This document shows, one piece after another, positions 1 through 9,023 of a stretch of 64,000 nt of DNA; positions within the stretch are counted from its first letter, which is position 1; each line of letters starts with the position of its first letter. The stretch comes from Hungatella sp. UBA5385. Lineage in GTDB: Bacteria; Bacillota; Clostridia; Lachnospirales; Lachnospiraceae. The stretch lies in the NCBI GenBank assembly GCA_002409995.1, contig DHOR01000040.1, positions 107,819 to 171,818 of the forward strand. The letters are read 5' to 3'. The translations under genes and the position numbers were made by a program. The notes beneath the pieces were generated by a model that saw nothing but the letters and a program-made list of their open reading frames with translations, was not told where the DNA came from and made no database searches.

Positions 1-567
1 ATTCCTACAATCGAGCCATTTGTCGAAATCTGCATCGTATTTTTTCAGTAAATCGAGAATTTCAAAAAGGCGATTTTTCGAGATTTCAAACATGGTGATA
101 TCAGTATTTGCATTACGTCTTAAATTTTCTCTCGCATGAGTTACCAGCGTGCCGACGGGGGGTATATCAGCAGGATAATCTTTACTACATGTTTCCTTGT
201 TGGGATTGGCGCCTTTTTTGAGCAGCTTTTCAATCAGCTTAACATATTTTTCAGAACTCTCATAATTTCCATAGAGCAACGAATCCATAGCTCCGATAAT
301 GGCATCGTGAAGTACTGACATACAGATACTATGAGGTGGAACAAGTACAGGATCTTCCATAAAATCCACATCTGCACCGTTTTCAAGTAAAAGCTCAATA
401 ATCTCGAAACGTCCACACTTAATTGCTACTTGAAGTGGTGACTGTCCAATGTCTTTTTTCGGTGCTTTCCCATCAAAAGACTCATTTACTACATTGGGAC
501 TTTTTGCGATTGCTGCCCGAATTGCGCCAATATCGTTGTGTCTTATATCTTTAAACAGCTTTTTCAT
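1..567 (-). CDS. Ankyrin-repeat protein, 3' part cut off by window edge
   Basis: The frame is open from an ATG at 567 to the window edge, giving 189 codons with no stop. A good ribosome site (GGAGAA, about 7 nt upstream) fixes the start. The translation has ankyrin-type helices: a QSPLQVAIKCGRFEIIELLL segment followed by ENGADVDF near residues 45-70, and a second unit with IEKLLKKGANPN near residues 110-125. Ankyrin repeats mediate protein-protein contacts, so no enzymatic role can be read. There is no signal peptide, so it is probably cytoplasmic. The C-terminus lies outside the window, so repeat number and any extra domain are unknown. Confidence 0.8.
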   Translation of the reverse strand, partial: MKKLFKDIRHNDIGAIRAAIAKSPNVVNESFDGKAPKKDIGQSPLQVAIKCGRFEIIELLLENGADVDFMEDPVLVPPHSICMSVLHDAIIGAMDSLLYGNYESSEKYVKLIEKLLKKGANPNKETCSKDYPADIPPVGTLVTHARENLRRNANTDITMFEISKNRLFEILDLLKKYDADFDKWLDCRN

Positions 568-748
568 AGTATTTTTCTCCTGCAAATTCCGGTTTTGTTA
601 TATAGTGTTTTAAGTATGAAGCATTGGCTACTACTCTTTATTAATCACTACTGTATCACATATTTACTTGTTTGCCGATACTTTACATGAATCAAAATAT
701 ATAATTATTTAAATTTTCACATATTCTTTATCATCATCTTTCATATAA

Positions 749-1017
749 CTACAAAAGAGAAAGAACAACCCCTTCCAAAGTTTGTTCTTTCTCTTCGTCG
801 ATTCTTCCCTGAATATCAACTGCAAGAACCTCTGGATATTTTTCAGTCAACCAGGCCGGCGGTGTGGTTGTAGGAGTACAAAAAATTACTTTTATATCCG
901 TTTTTTCATGGAAATTCCTGCATTCCTCATCCGCTCTAAATCCTCGGACCATAAATGCTCCTCCCAATGCTCAGGATAATAGCAGACCCCTAGTGTTAGT
1001 TCTTTAAAATACTTCAT
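749..1017 (-). pseudogene. GH42 beta-galactosidase remnant (internal deletion and 3' truncation)
   Basis: An ATG at 1017 follows a perfect ribosome site (GGGAGGAGGTTAC). The first about 37 residues match the start of GH42 beta-galactosidases (LGVCYYPEHW..HLW..DL.RM..AGIS). That frame stops after about 41 codons. In another frame, immediately after, comes the GH42 segment IKVIFCTPTTTPPAWL then EKYPEVL. In intact family members these blocks are separated by roughly 30 residues (VRIAEFAW...), which are missing here. Everything after about residue 100 of a roughly 650-residue enzyme is also gone. The gene is clearly non-functional. The retained ribosome site suggests fairly recent decay. Confidence 0.82.
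755..795. repeat. 14-bp perfect inverted repeat at the broken end of the GH42 remnant
   Basis: Arms 755-768 (AAGAGAAAGAACAA) and 782-795 are exact reverse complements around a 13-nt loop. On the minus strand the hairpin is followed only by TTTTG, so it would be a weak terminator. The right arm lies within the last recognisable GH42 codons, so the structure may mark the truncation point. Confidence 0.55.
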
Positions 1018-1173
1018 GTAACCTCCTCCCTTCTATTGTTCTTATTATATTAAACACCAATGTTTCATGAAACATATAATCTAAACTTAAAATGTTAAGA
1101 AAAACAACTTGAAGCGGAAAATTCCCATATCAGTTAATAGTTTTATACTTTAAGTTTGCAGAGACTCTCCATC

Positions 1174-1208
1174 AAAAAAAGCACCAGTCATGTAAAATGA
1201 CTGATGCT
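1174..1208 (-). terminator. Intrinsic terminator of the 1218-1574 gene
   Basis: Minus-strand stem AGCATCAGTCAT / ATGACTGGTGCT (1197-1208 with 1180-1191, one G.U pair) with a 5-nt loop, followed by seven T. It lies just past the stop codon at 1218. Confidence 0.9.
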
Positions 1209-1217
1209 TCTCTTTTC

Positions 1218-1574
1218 TTATTTTAAAATAATATCCTTCTTCTCAAGAATCGCCGCCACTGCTGTACAAGCAGGACAATCGCAATACTTCGCTCCAGCAG
1301 CCTTAATTTCCTTTGCATGGGCTGCAACATTCTTCGCAGCATCTCCAAAAACCTGAGCTCCGGCATCAGATTCTGCAAATCCGATTAAATTATCAATTGG
1401 CATAATATCTGCTTCCAACTCACTTATATAGCTTTTAGTTTCTTCTGCTTCTTTTTCAGTTCCAATAGAATCCAGCCAGCTCTGAGCTGCTGTTCTTGCC
1501 TCTTCGCTGCAGGAAGATGCACTCATTAATTCCTGAGTTTTTTCAACAATATAATCTAATACCTGTTTGTCCAT
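1218..1574 (-). CDS. Small conserved protein with C-terminal CDCPAC motif
   Basis: 118 residues with an ATG start, no signal peptide and no membrane segment. The protein is acidic and helical. Near residues 96-103 it has a CDCPAC cluster, which could bind metal or be redox active. Similar short proteins in gut Clostridia are, as I recall, sometimes labelled Hsp90-like, but I see no Hsp90 ATPase motif and do not support that name. It stands alone, with its own terminator downstream. Function unknown. Confidence 0.7.
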   Translation of the reverse strand: MDKQVLDYIVEKTQELMSASSCSEEARTAAQSWLDSIGTEKEAEETKSYISELEADIMPIDNLIGFAESDAGAQVFGDAAKNVAAHAKEIKAAGAKYCDCPACTAVAAILEKKDIILK

Positions 1575-1664
1575 AATTTATTACCTTCCTTTATCTGATT
1601 TTTTTATATTTTACCACAATTAACTATCATTTGCACTACTTATCTGAAAATCAACACTTTACCT

Positions 1665-2117
1665 CTACTCTGCTTTTACATGCAGTTTAATCAGCTTTTC
1701 AAAAGACTCTTCAAATCTCATATCATCATCTGCTGTCCTTTTAGCAGGCCCTTTTAAATGATGTTTCTTACTTGCATTCCTGGCTTTTTTTGCCAGATGG
1801 CGTTCCATAAGCAATTGATCGATATTGTCGTTTGTATACCATCTGCCTGACTGATGAATGCCATAAGCCCCTTTTCCCAATGCCATAGCAGCCACACCAT
1901 AGTCCTGAGTTACAACAATATCACCCTTTTTACAGAGACCGATAATTGCAAAATCCACTGCATCAGCTCCTGCACCAATGATTTTAACTTCACTGTAATC
2001 TGATGTAAGAACATGGTTTGTATCACAAAGCAAAATTGTAGGAATGTGATATTTTTTTGCTATTCTTTCTACAATTCGCACTACAGGACAAGCATCCGCA
2101 TCTACATAGATATTCAT
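1665..2117 (-). CDS. UPF0178 (YaiI/YqxD, DUF188) family protein
   Basis: 150 residues, the usual length for this family. It shows the family signature at the N-terminus (YVDADACPVV), then DTNH near residue 33, GADAVDFAI near 50, and VVTQDYGVA near 68-76. The C-terminus has RHLAKKAR and a basic stretch. The acidic residues resemble a PIN-like nuclease fold, but the biochemical role of the family is not established. It is cytoplasmic and has no visible operon partner other than the AlkZ-like gene upstream at 2143. Confidence 0.9.
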   Translation of the reverse strand: MNIYVDADACPVVRIVERIAKKYHIPTILLCDTNHVLTSDYSEVKIIGAGADAVDFAIIGLCKKGDIVVTQDYGVAAMALGKGAYGIHQSGRWYTNDNIDQLLMERHLAKKARNASKKHHLKGPAKRTADDDMRFEESFEKLIKLHVKAE

Positions 2118-2142
2118 AATAATTCAAACTCCTTATACATAA

Positions 2143-2700
2143 TTAAGAGATCAGCTTTTCTATTTCACTGCTTTTCATCGTTTTTCCCAAAAGAATAAAG
2201 ATTTCTTCTTTTGCCTCTTCCATTGTGCAGTCTGCTTCTTCAAATTTTATGCTTTTCTCCCAATTAGAACTGGTAGTATAATAAAAAGAGGACCAATTTA
2301 TATTGATCGATTTGTAACTGGAGATCGCTGTCATATGAAGCTGCTCTAATAATTCCAACTGAGCCTTTTTAAATTCATTTTTATTCAATTGACTTACCGT
2401 TTTAAGCATATCAGTGTTTTGAGGAGGATTATTTTCTAAAATATTATAAATCAAACGTGCATTTTCATTTACAATTTCGCCAGTATTAAATTTTTTCAAC
2501 AAGCTATATAAACGAATAGATAAATAAACCGTTTTGTGTTTATAAATCTTCGAATAGAATATCTTCCTATCATCAATTAATGCTACCGCATCTTGCCAGG
2601 AACATCCTATATCATCAATGGATTTTATATAAGAGTCCTTATTGCAGGCGATTAATCCATATCTATTTATATAATCCAATAATTGATCTGCATTTCCCAT
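2143..2700 (-). CDS. Unknown protein, possibly AlkZ-related (winged-helix)
   Basis: I place the start at the ATG at 2700 (185 residues). It has a GAGGAGA ribosome site at good spacing, and it begins just after the upstream phosphatase stop at 2753. A longer frame from 2799 would overlap that gene and has no site. The middle has a SWQDAVALID...YSKIYKHKTVYLSIRLYSLL pattern, and helices near residues 110-140 read like a winged helix (LLEQLHMTAIS). This reminds me of small AlkZ-related DNA-binding proteins, but the match is from memory and weak. There is no signal peptide. Function unknown. Confidence 0.6.
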   Translation of the reverse strand: MGNADQLLDYINRYGLIACNKDSYIKSIDDIGCSWQDAVALIDDRKIFYSKIYKHKTVYLSIRLYSLLKKFNTGEIVNENARLIYNILENNPPQNTDMLKTVSQLNKNEFKKAQLELLEQLHMTAISSYKSININWSSFYYTTSSNWEKSIKFEEADCTMEEAKEEIFILLGKTMKSSEIEKLIS

Positions 2701-2752
2701 ACTCTCTCCTCTTCCACTATATATCACTAAAAGCGTATCAGACTTCTTACCC

Positions 2753-3481
2753 CTAAAAATTAAGCCTTTTTCTTTTAATATAAAATTCACTTCCATCATT
2801 TAGGCATAGACAGCCAAGTGAATGGCCGTACACACAACCACAATCAATTAAGTATTTATGATATCCTTCAATGATCTTTCCGGCATATTCTTTGCCATAT
2901 ATTACGGTAGGAGTGTGACCAACAATAATGTGATAGTCAGGAACAAGATCAGAGTCAAAGTCAGCTCTTTCTATACGTGTCCATAAAACATCATCTGTTA
3001 AAATACTCCCATCACTAAAATCCCATTTAGCAGGCGGTCCGCCATGAAGAAGTAAATAAGATTTATCTTCCACCTCAACGATCTGATACAATTTTAGCCC
3101 CTCCAGGAAATAATAAATATCACGCTGTTCTTTATAAGTCAGCTTATTATATCCCTTTGCAGTAGTCCTGCCACCATTGTAGATAACCCATAGCTCCCGG
3201 TTGGACTTGAGATCAAAACTGCTCTTAAAATCTGTCTTCTCCTCATCGGAATAGTATGGTGGAATCAAACAATTTAACATCATATCTTCATGGTTCCCCT
3301 TAATCAGATGGATATTATTTTTGTGTTTCATTATATATAGCAGCAATTCAATTGGTTTTGGTCCACGGTCAACAACATCACCTATGATATATAATTCATC
3401 ACTATCTGAAAAGTTTATTTTATTTAGCATCATTAAAAACTCATCAAAACAGCCATGTATATCACTCATTACATAAATCAT
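2753..3481 (-). CDS. PPP-family metallophosphoesterase (Ser/Thr phosphatase-like)
   Basis: 242 residues. All PPP metal-binding motifs are present: SDIHG (Asp7, His9), GDVVDRG (Asp35), GNHED (Asn63, His64), VGHTP with its His, and a LLLHGG block. Such enzymes use a dinuclear metal centre to cleave phosphomonoesters or Ap4A. The sequence does not decide between protein phosphatase (PrpA/B-like) and ApaH-like activity. The gene is followed 52 nt later by the AlkZ-like gene, so the two may be co-transcribed. Cytoplasmic. Confidence 0.88.
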   Translation of the reverse strand: MIYVMSDIHGCFDEFLMMLNKINFSDSDELYIIGDVVDRGPKPIELLLYIMKHKNNIHLIKGNHEDMMLNCLIPPYYSDEEKTDFKSSFDLKSNRELWVIYNGGRTTAKGYNKLTYKEQRDIYYFLEGLKLYQIVEVEDKSYLLLHGGPPAKWDFSDGSILTDDVLWTRIERADFDSDLVPDYHIIVGHTPTVIYGKEYAGKIIEGYHKYLIDCGCVYGHSLGCLCLNDGSEFYIKRKRLNF

Positions 3482-3589
3482 TCAACCCCCTCCATCTGCA
3501 TCTTCTATTACATTGTCTTTAACAATAATTTCCCCTTGCAGCAGTATGGCTAACACAAAAAAGCATGACTCATTTTCTCAAAGAAACTA

Positions 3590-5083
3590 TTATAATGCAT
3601 TTAAAACCAATACATAAGTCCCTTCTCTTCTGGATATCTCATACTCTTTTACTATCTTAAACCCATGATCCGGTGCCATAGTTCGCACATAATCATAGTC
3701 ATGGGAGTAAAGTATCATGGTGGCATCCGGTTTTATATACCTTGATATGGACTCAAAGAATCTTTTATACAATTCAAACACCTCATCATCTGTTGTCCTC
3801 CCAATGGCAAACGGCATGTTTGTAATAACTTCATCGAATAGATACTTATGAGAAAACTCAAAAAAGTCCCGGTTAATATAATGGATAATCTGATGTGCCG
3901 CTTCGGTATTAGCCCTTGCCTTTAAAATTGCTTCTTCCTGTATATCTATTCCATAAGTCGTATTAGCAGGCACTGCCTTGTGCCGTTCAATCAGCATCGT
4001 TCCCACACCACAGAATGGATCTAAAACCTGTGCATCTTCTTTCATATATTCCTTCGCAAGTGATACAGTCAAGGCAGCATTCACAGTCTTAATGCTGGTA
4101 GGCATCACTTCCCTGCGGTATGCAAACCTGTCATCAATCAGAGTATATAATTTCACCAGAAAATTGCAATTTCCCTCTTTATTTTCAATTACACGTATTT
4201 CCACCTCATAATTGGATGTTGTATTAATTAGCATACGGTTAGATAACTTCTCGATCTGCCCTGATAATTTCTTAACAAATGCACTTCTCTCATCCAGCGG
4301 GCGCTTACTTTTAAATTCAATCCGGAAATAATAAGGCGGCTTTCCCTTGTGGCTCTTATGGAGAAATTCCATAAGATCAGAACTCATCAATGTCTCTGCC
4401 ACCTGCACCGGATTCATGGCACAAGTATTCATTCCCTTTACCTGAAAGAGAATTTCCTCATAGGTGCGGATATCCGGAAGCCAACGCAAATTGGGAACCC
4501 GGGCCATTACTCCTGCACCAAATACCTTTGATTTTGTCGCCGGCTCAAGGTCTGTCAGTTCTTTTCTCGTTACTTCTGCAAAATTACGGTTGGTAAGCAA
4601 AATGATATCATATGATTCTTCCCAACCATTAAAAGCATGGGTAGAAACACCTTCCATAGTAACAATCAGTGCCGACAATTCCCGCAGTTCTTCCATATGA
4701 TGCTTCTCATTATCCGGTGTCACTTCCTCATGGCTCATTTCTTCCAGATGCTGATTTAGTGAGTCCATGTAGGCTCTGTAATCAAAATTCTTCATCGCTG
4801 TCAAATAAGAACTTCTTATAAATCTCTGCTGCTCCTTCTCATAGGCTTCATATATTGGCTGCAGAAATTCCTCTTTTCCCAGTTCTCCCATAAGCAGTGC
4901 CGCATTCTTACGAGTCTTGGCATCCTCTGATTGAAGCTGGGCGATAAGCTTGTCCTCATCACCGGCAATCGCAAGCAAAAACTGTGCCAAAACCTCTTTC
5001 TTCTTTATCTCTTGTCTCAATTTACTTAAGTTCTGTCTAACTTCGCGATTCTCTCTAATCTCTTTCCAATATGTGTTTATCAT
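3590..5083 (-). CDS. HEAT-repeat / RNA methyltransferase fusion (UPF0020-type)
   Basis: 497 residues. Residues about 1-110 are helical with HEAT-like repeats (KTRKNAALLMGELG). The C-terminal third has a SAM-binding motif I (DPFCGVGTMLIER, about residue 350) and a catalytic NMPFAIGR motif resembling the NPPF/NPPY of nucleic-acid N-methyltransferases. The middle resembles Trm11/RlmL-like proteins, but I see no convincing THUMP domain. The likely role is base methylation of an RNA, with the HEAT region contacting RNA or protein. The target is unknown. It is a single gene with no clear operon. Confidence 0.8.
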   Translation of the reverse strand: MINTYWKEIRENREVRQNLSKLRQEIKKKEVLAQFLLAIAGDEDKLIAQLQSEDAKTRKNAALLMGELGKEEFLQPIYEAYEKEQQRFIRSSYLTAMKNFDYRAYMDSLNQHLEEMSHEEVTPDNEKHHMEELRELSALIVTMEGVSTHAFNGWEESYDIILLTNRNFAEVTRKELTDLEPATKSKVFGAGVMARVPNLRWLPDIRTYEEILFQVKGMNTCAMNPVQVAETLMSSDLMEFLHKSHKGKPPYYFRIEFKSKRPLDERSAFVKKLSGQIEKLSNRMLINTTSNYEVEIRVIENKEGNCNFLVKLYTLIDDRFAYRREVMPTSIKTVNAALTVSLAKEYMKEDAQVLDPFCGVGTMLIERHKAVPANTTYGIDIQEEAILKARANTEAAHQIIHYINRDFFEFSHKYLFDEVITNMPFAIGRTTDDEVFELYKRFFESISRYIKPDATMILYSHDYDYVRTMAPDHGFKIVKEYEISRREGTYVLVLNAL

Positions 5084-5107
5084 AATTCTCCTTTATCTCA
5101 TAACTTC

Positions 5108-5770
5108 TTAATTAAGCGCTTCCTTTATAAAAAAATAAACTTTCTTCATATCTTCATACGCATAAATCATGTTCTCAAGTAAAGCTCTTTCAAAAAAAAC
5201 AGGATTCATTTCTTCCATATGATAAAAAGACATGGTACGCTTATTCAGCCAATTCTTTAGAACAACATCTTCATTGGGAAAATTATCTTTCACATAGGAT
5301 TTTCCCGCTAATTGCATGGTTCTATTTCTATCAAATTGATTTATTAAACGTCTTGCCTTTTCTCTATTATTTAATATCTTCTTCCTTATTAATTCCATAC
5401 CGTGAGAGTTCATATCATATATGTTTATTCCATATTTAAAATTTGTTTTACCAGCATCAAAGAAAATGCCAATGGTGTTTTCTTTACTATGATTATATAC
5501 TTTAAATCTAATATAAATATATTCCTTAATCGGTCTGTTACGGCAAAATCTGGCATCGTTATATGGAGAAGATATGCATCTCCTCTTATTAATGGATAAA
5601 TCAAAATCTATTGCAGAAACATAATTAGATAGTTCGTAAAACAATTCCTCCATGGGTTGTTGTATGCCTTCGAAAAACAACTCTTCATTTTGTTTAAAAG
5701 TCTGCTTATCATTGTGATTTTCTATTAACTCAAAATACTTAATTGTAGAGCTGTTAAATCCATCAAACAT
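5108..5770 (-). CDS. DUF2461-family protein
   Basis: 220 residues. It begins with the family pattern F.GF...TIKYFELIENHNDKQTFKQN and continues with a conserved RDxRF-like region (SPYNDARFCRNRPIKEYIYIRF, residues about 70-90). Function of this family is not established. No signal peptide or membrane segment. It is divergent from the two-component operon across a 250-nt gap. Confidence 0.75.
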   Translation of the reverse strand: MFDGFNSSTIKYFELIENHNDKQTFKQNEELFFEGIQQPMEELFYELSNYVSAIDFDLSINKRRCISSPYNDARFCRNRPIKEYIYIRFKVYNHSKENTIGIFFDAGKTNFKYGINIYDMNSHGMELIRKKILNNREKARRLINQFDRNRTMQLAGKSYVKDNFPNEDVVLKNWLNKRTMSFYHMEEMNPVFFERALLENMIYAYEDMKKVYFFIKEALN

Positions 5771-5984
5771 AATTTTCCTTTCCGCAGAACACGTTTTATA
5801 TTAAAATGTTATCATGCAACACAAAACTGATCTCCAACCCCCATCACATTTACCGAATGTATGTTCTCGTTTCATTGTACTACATCTTTCATCTGCCTAC
5901 AAGAGAAAACAAAAAAAGGACACAACATTAATGATGATTATATTATAGATTTTACAACTTGATGATAACTTCACTTTCAAATTC

Positions 5985-5993
5985 TGATATAAT
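5985..5993 (+). promoter_or_regulatory. Extended -10 promoter for the two-component operon
   Basis: TGATATAAT at 5985-5993 is an extended -10 (TGnTATAAT) 29 nt before the response-regulator start. No good -35 is seen at 16-18 nt spacing, which is consistent with an extended -10 promoter. Confidence 0.5.
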
Positions 5994-6021
5994 GAAATAC
6001 AAACAAAGCAGGAGGATTTCT

Positions 6022-6681
6022 ATGGCAAAGATAATGATCGTTGAAGATGAACCGGCAATTGCCGATTTATTAGCAGTTAACTTACAATTAGTGGGTCATT
6101 CAGCGGTATGCTGTGATAATGGAGAACTGCTAATGGAAATGCTCAATACTTCAAGACCGGATTTGATTTTACTAGATGTTATGCTCCCTGGAAAAGATGG
6201 TTTTACGCTGATGAAAGAATTAAAGCCACTGGATATCCCGGTTATATTTTTGACTGCCAAAGATCGAATGGATGACAAAATCACAGGCTTAAAACTAGGT
6301 GCTGATGACTATATTGTAAAACCTTTTGTCACCATCGAGGTGCTGACGCGGATTGAAACTGTATTAAAGCGCTGCAAGAAAAGCAGTTCTACATTTGAGC
6401 TTAACAATCTGGAAATTAACTTTGATGAGCATTCCGTAAGAATGGATGGTATACCCGTTGAATTAACTGTTAAAGAATTCAGCCTATTAGAAGTATTGGT
6501 CAAGAATAAAAATATTGCACTGTCAAGGGAACGATTGCTGGAAATGATATGGGGTTATGATTTCCCAGGCGAAACCCGTACAGTTGATGTTCATATTCAA
6601 AAACTGCGTAAAAAGCTTAATCTGGAAGATAACATAAAAACTATATTCAAAGTCGGATACAGGCTGGAGGTTAAACCATGA
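6022..6681 (+). CDS. OmpR/PhoB-family response regulator
   Basis: 219 residues from the ATG at 6022, chosen because AGGAGG lies 7 nt upstream; an earlier in-frame ATG at 5959 has no ribosome site. The receiver domain has the acidic pocket (VEDE near residues 7-10), phospho-acceptor Asp52 (LLDVMLPGKDG) and the conserved Lys in LTAKDR. The winged-helix output domain (residues about 125-219) ends with TVDVHIQKLRKKL and a VGYRLE motif. It overlaps the kinase gene by 4 nt (ATGA), so translation is coupled. It probably controls the neighbouring anchored protein at 8160 or envelope genes. Confidence 0.95.
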   Translation: MAKIMIVEDEPAIADLLAVNLQLVGHSAVCCDNGELLMEMLNTSRPDLILLDVMLPGKDGFTLMKELKPLDIPVIFLTAKDRMDDKITGLKLGADDYIVKPFVTIEVLTRIETVLKRCKKSSSTFELNNLEINFDEHSVRMDGIPVELTVKEFSLLEVLVKNKNIALSRERLLEMIWGYDFPGETRTVDVHIQKLRKKLNLEDNIKTIFKVGYRLEVKP

Positions 6682-8114
6682 AATTCTGGCAGAAAACATT
6701 TATCAGCGTAATGGTTTTATTCATTATTGCTTTTGATCTTACAGCCTGGCTGATCGTGAGAGAAAGTACAAAACAGCTTCAGATTAATGAAATTCAAACA
6801 GTGAAAAATGAATACTATATCATTAAAAATTCCATTTCAGAACGGCTGAAATCTGCATCCAAATATTATACAGAACTTAACGCCGATAATATCGCCCAGT
6901 ATCTTATCCCTTATGCCCAATACTATGAACAGCAGGGAATTTCAATGGTTCTGTCAATTGATGGTGTTCAGTCTTATAATAATTTCCATGAAGACATGGA
7001 CTTACCTGCCCCTGGAGAAGATATTGAGTTTCTGAACATAAATAACAATTCATATCTGCTGATATCCGAATCTATGGATTTGCAGAATCACAAAATCCAA
7101 TTTATATATATCAAGGATGAATCTGCACTCTCCCACTATCGTCATGAAATGGCTGTTTATGCTATAAGAATCAGCATTGTTATCTCCTGTGTATTAGCTG
7201 CATTTCTCATTTTCTTTCTGCTAATGCTGACCCGGCCGTTACGTATGCTTAATAAAGGAGCCGATGAGATTACCAAAGGCCGTTATCAGCAGCGGGTGAA
7301 CATAAAAAATCGGGATGAAATCGGTGAATTTGCAGCAAAATTCAATCTTATGGCTGAGCATATTGAGCAGCATATTGACCAGCTAACGGAAGTGTCTGCA
7401 GAGAAACAGCGCTTTATCGATTATTTCTCCCATGAAATGCGGACGCCGGTTGCTGCCATTGTTGGCTATGCAGAATTATTAAAATATGCAGAGCTGGATG
7501 AAGATAAACGCCTGATGGCCTTAGACTATATTATGAATCAGGGTACAAGGCTGCAGAATCTGTCAGCTAAGCTGCTGCAGCTTTCTGTACTGAAAAAGAA
7601 AGATTATGACAAACAATCCATATCCCTAAATAATATGTTCAAAAATATTGAAGATGGTCTGATACCTGCCTATCAGCATAAGGATGTTAAATTTCATTAT
7701 AGATTGGAATGTGACCTCATATACGGTGATCCTGATTTACTCCAGTGCCTGTTTCAGAATCTTGTGGAAAATGCTGTAAAAGCCTGCAGTCAGGGCGGCA
7801 ATATAATGATTCAGTCTATAATGGAAAACAGTCGTCAAAAAGTTACCATTACTGATGACGGAGTTGGAATTCCCGCAGATGATATACCCTATCTCTTCGA
7901 ACCATTTTATCGGGTTGATAAATCGAGAGCCCGCAAATATGGCGGTGCCGGTCTGGGACTGGCCTTATGTAAGGAAATCTGTGATATTCATCAGGCGGAA
8001 ATCAGGGTGCGTTCTAATGATAAAAGTATGATTTGGGAAAAAGGAACTGAAATAACTATTTATTTTACAACTAATTTACAACATGATGATACTTCTGCAA
8101 TATTGCCTGTTTAA
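6678..8114 (+). CDS. Sensor histidine kinase
   Basis: 478 residues. There are two membrane helices (about 7-27 and 163-185) around an extracytoplasmic sensor domain of about 135 residues, then a HAMP linker (about 187-240). The H-box FSHEMRTPVAAIVGYAE carries phospho-acceptor His252. The N-box (LFQNLVENAVKAC), G1 (DDGVGIP), F-box (EPFYRVD) and G2 (GAGLGLAL) are all intact, so the enzyme should be active. The signal is unknown. It partners the OmpR-type regulator directly upstream and is followed 45 nt later by an anchored PepSY-like protein that may modulate it. Confidence 0.95.
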   Translation: MKFWQKTFISVMVLFIIAFDLTAWLIVRESTKQLQINEIQTVKNEYYIIKNSISERLKSASKYYTELNADNIAQYLIPYAQYYEQQGISMVLSIDGVQSYNNFHEDMDLPAPGEDIEFLNINNNSYLLISESMDLQNHKIQFIYIKDESALSHYRHEMAVYAIRISIVISCVLAAFLIFFLLMLTRPLRMLNKGADEITKGRYQQRVNIKNRDEIGEFAAKFNLMAEHIEQHIDQLTEVSAEKQRFIDYFSHEMRTPVAAIVGYAELLKYAELDEDKRLMALDYIMNQGTRLQNLSAKLLQLSVLKKKDYDKQSISLNNMFKNIEDGLIPAYQHKDVKFHYRLECDLIYGDPDLLQCLFQNLVENAVKACSQGGNIMIQSIMENSRQKVTITDDGVGIPADDIPYLFEPFYRVDKSRARKYGGAGLGLALCKEICDIHQAEIRVRSNDKSMIWEKGTEITIYFTTNLQHDDTSAILPV

Positions 8115-8159
8115 ACTATACTTGTTGCAACAACAAAATATTATATAGAGGTGATTATT

Positions 8160-9023
8160 ATGAATAAGAAAATTGGATTTACAGGGGTTTTAGGTATTGG
8201 AGTGGTTGGCCTCCTGGCAGCTAATGTTATGATTATGTCAAATTTGCTCACTACAGAAAAGGAACCGGCTATTCCTGTTAGTAAAGAAGAGGCCACTAAT
8301 TACCAGACTGAAGCAGTGGTGGAAAATTATGAGAGTGATAAAGCGGTAGGCATTTATCAGAGTTCCGGTGGTTTTACTTATCTGGCTGCTCAAAATACTG
8401 ATGGAGGAATTGATAATGCTCTTGAAGAAGGAAAGAGGTTCATGCTATCCCGCCCGGAAGTCCTGCCTGAAAAATCCAAGCTCAGCAAAGCAGAGGTTTT
8501 AGAAATGTCAGCAAAGACATTGGCACAGAAATTTGGTTTAAAGAAAGAAGATTTGACTAATTTTGATTACTCCCTGACCAGCTCTAAGGATTCACTGGGA
8601 GATGATACCCTTTACTGGGATATTATTTACTATCCTAAAAATCAGTCTGACTTCCCTAAAATATACCGTTTAATGAGCCAGATCAACGATGAGACAAAAG
8701 AAATCCGGGTTTTTATAAATTACAATAGTCAGGAAGGGAGTCCATTGGAACATGAAATTCAGGAACCGAAAGCTAAAGAACTTGCTGTCAGTGCCATTAA
8801 ACAAAAATATGCTTTAACAGATGAAACCATCGGCCGCTTTACCGTAACTAGTATTTTCTATGTTGATTATCCATCACTTAAGCCGGATACTCATATGTGG
8901 CGCATCTATTTATATCCGACTAATAAAGAAGAGTATACGGAAATCGGCTGCTATACAGCTTATTTAGATGCAGTTTCAGGAGAAGTGATACAGCTTGAAT
9001 CTGCTGGAGATGGAATCGGTTAA
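8160..9023 (+). CDS. Membrane-anchored PepSY-like protein
   Basis: 287 residues from the ATG at 8160, which sits behind TAGAGGTG; a GTG nine bases earlier overlaps that ribosome site. An N-terminal hydrophobic helix (residues about 7-30) would anchor it outside the membrane. The rest holds two similar alpha/beta units, each ending in a Trp-bearing strand (YWDIIYYP near 160; MWRIYLYP near 250) and then a turn like LDAVSGEVI, as in PepSY/YcdB-type domains. Proteins like this often sit next to two-component systems, so it may be their sensor accessory or target. Exact role unknown. Confidence 0.7.
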   Translation: MNKKIGFTGVLGIGVVGLLAANVMIMSNLLTTEKEPAIPVSKEEATNYQTEAVVENYESDKAVGIYQSSGGFTYLAAQNTDGGIDNALEEGKRFMLSRPEVLPEKSKLSKAEVLEMSAKTLAQKFGLKKEDLTNFDYSLTSSKDSLGDDTLYWDIIYYPKNQSDFPKIYRLMSQINDETKEIRVFINYNSQEGSPLEHEIQEPKAKELAVSAIKQKYALTDETIGRFTVTSIFYVDYPSLKPDTHMWRIYLYPTNKEEYTEIGCYTAYLDAVSGEVIQLESAGDGIG

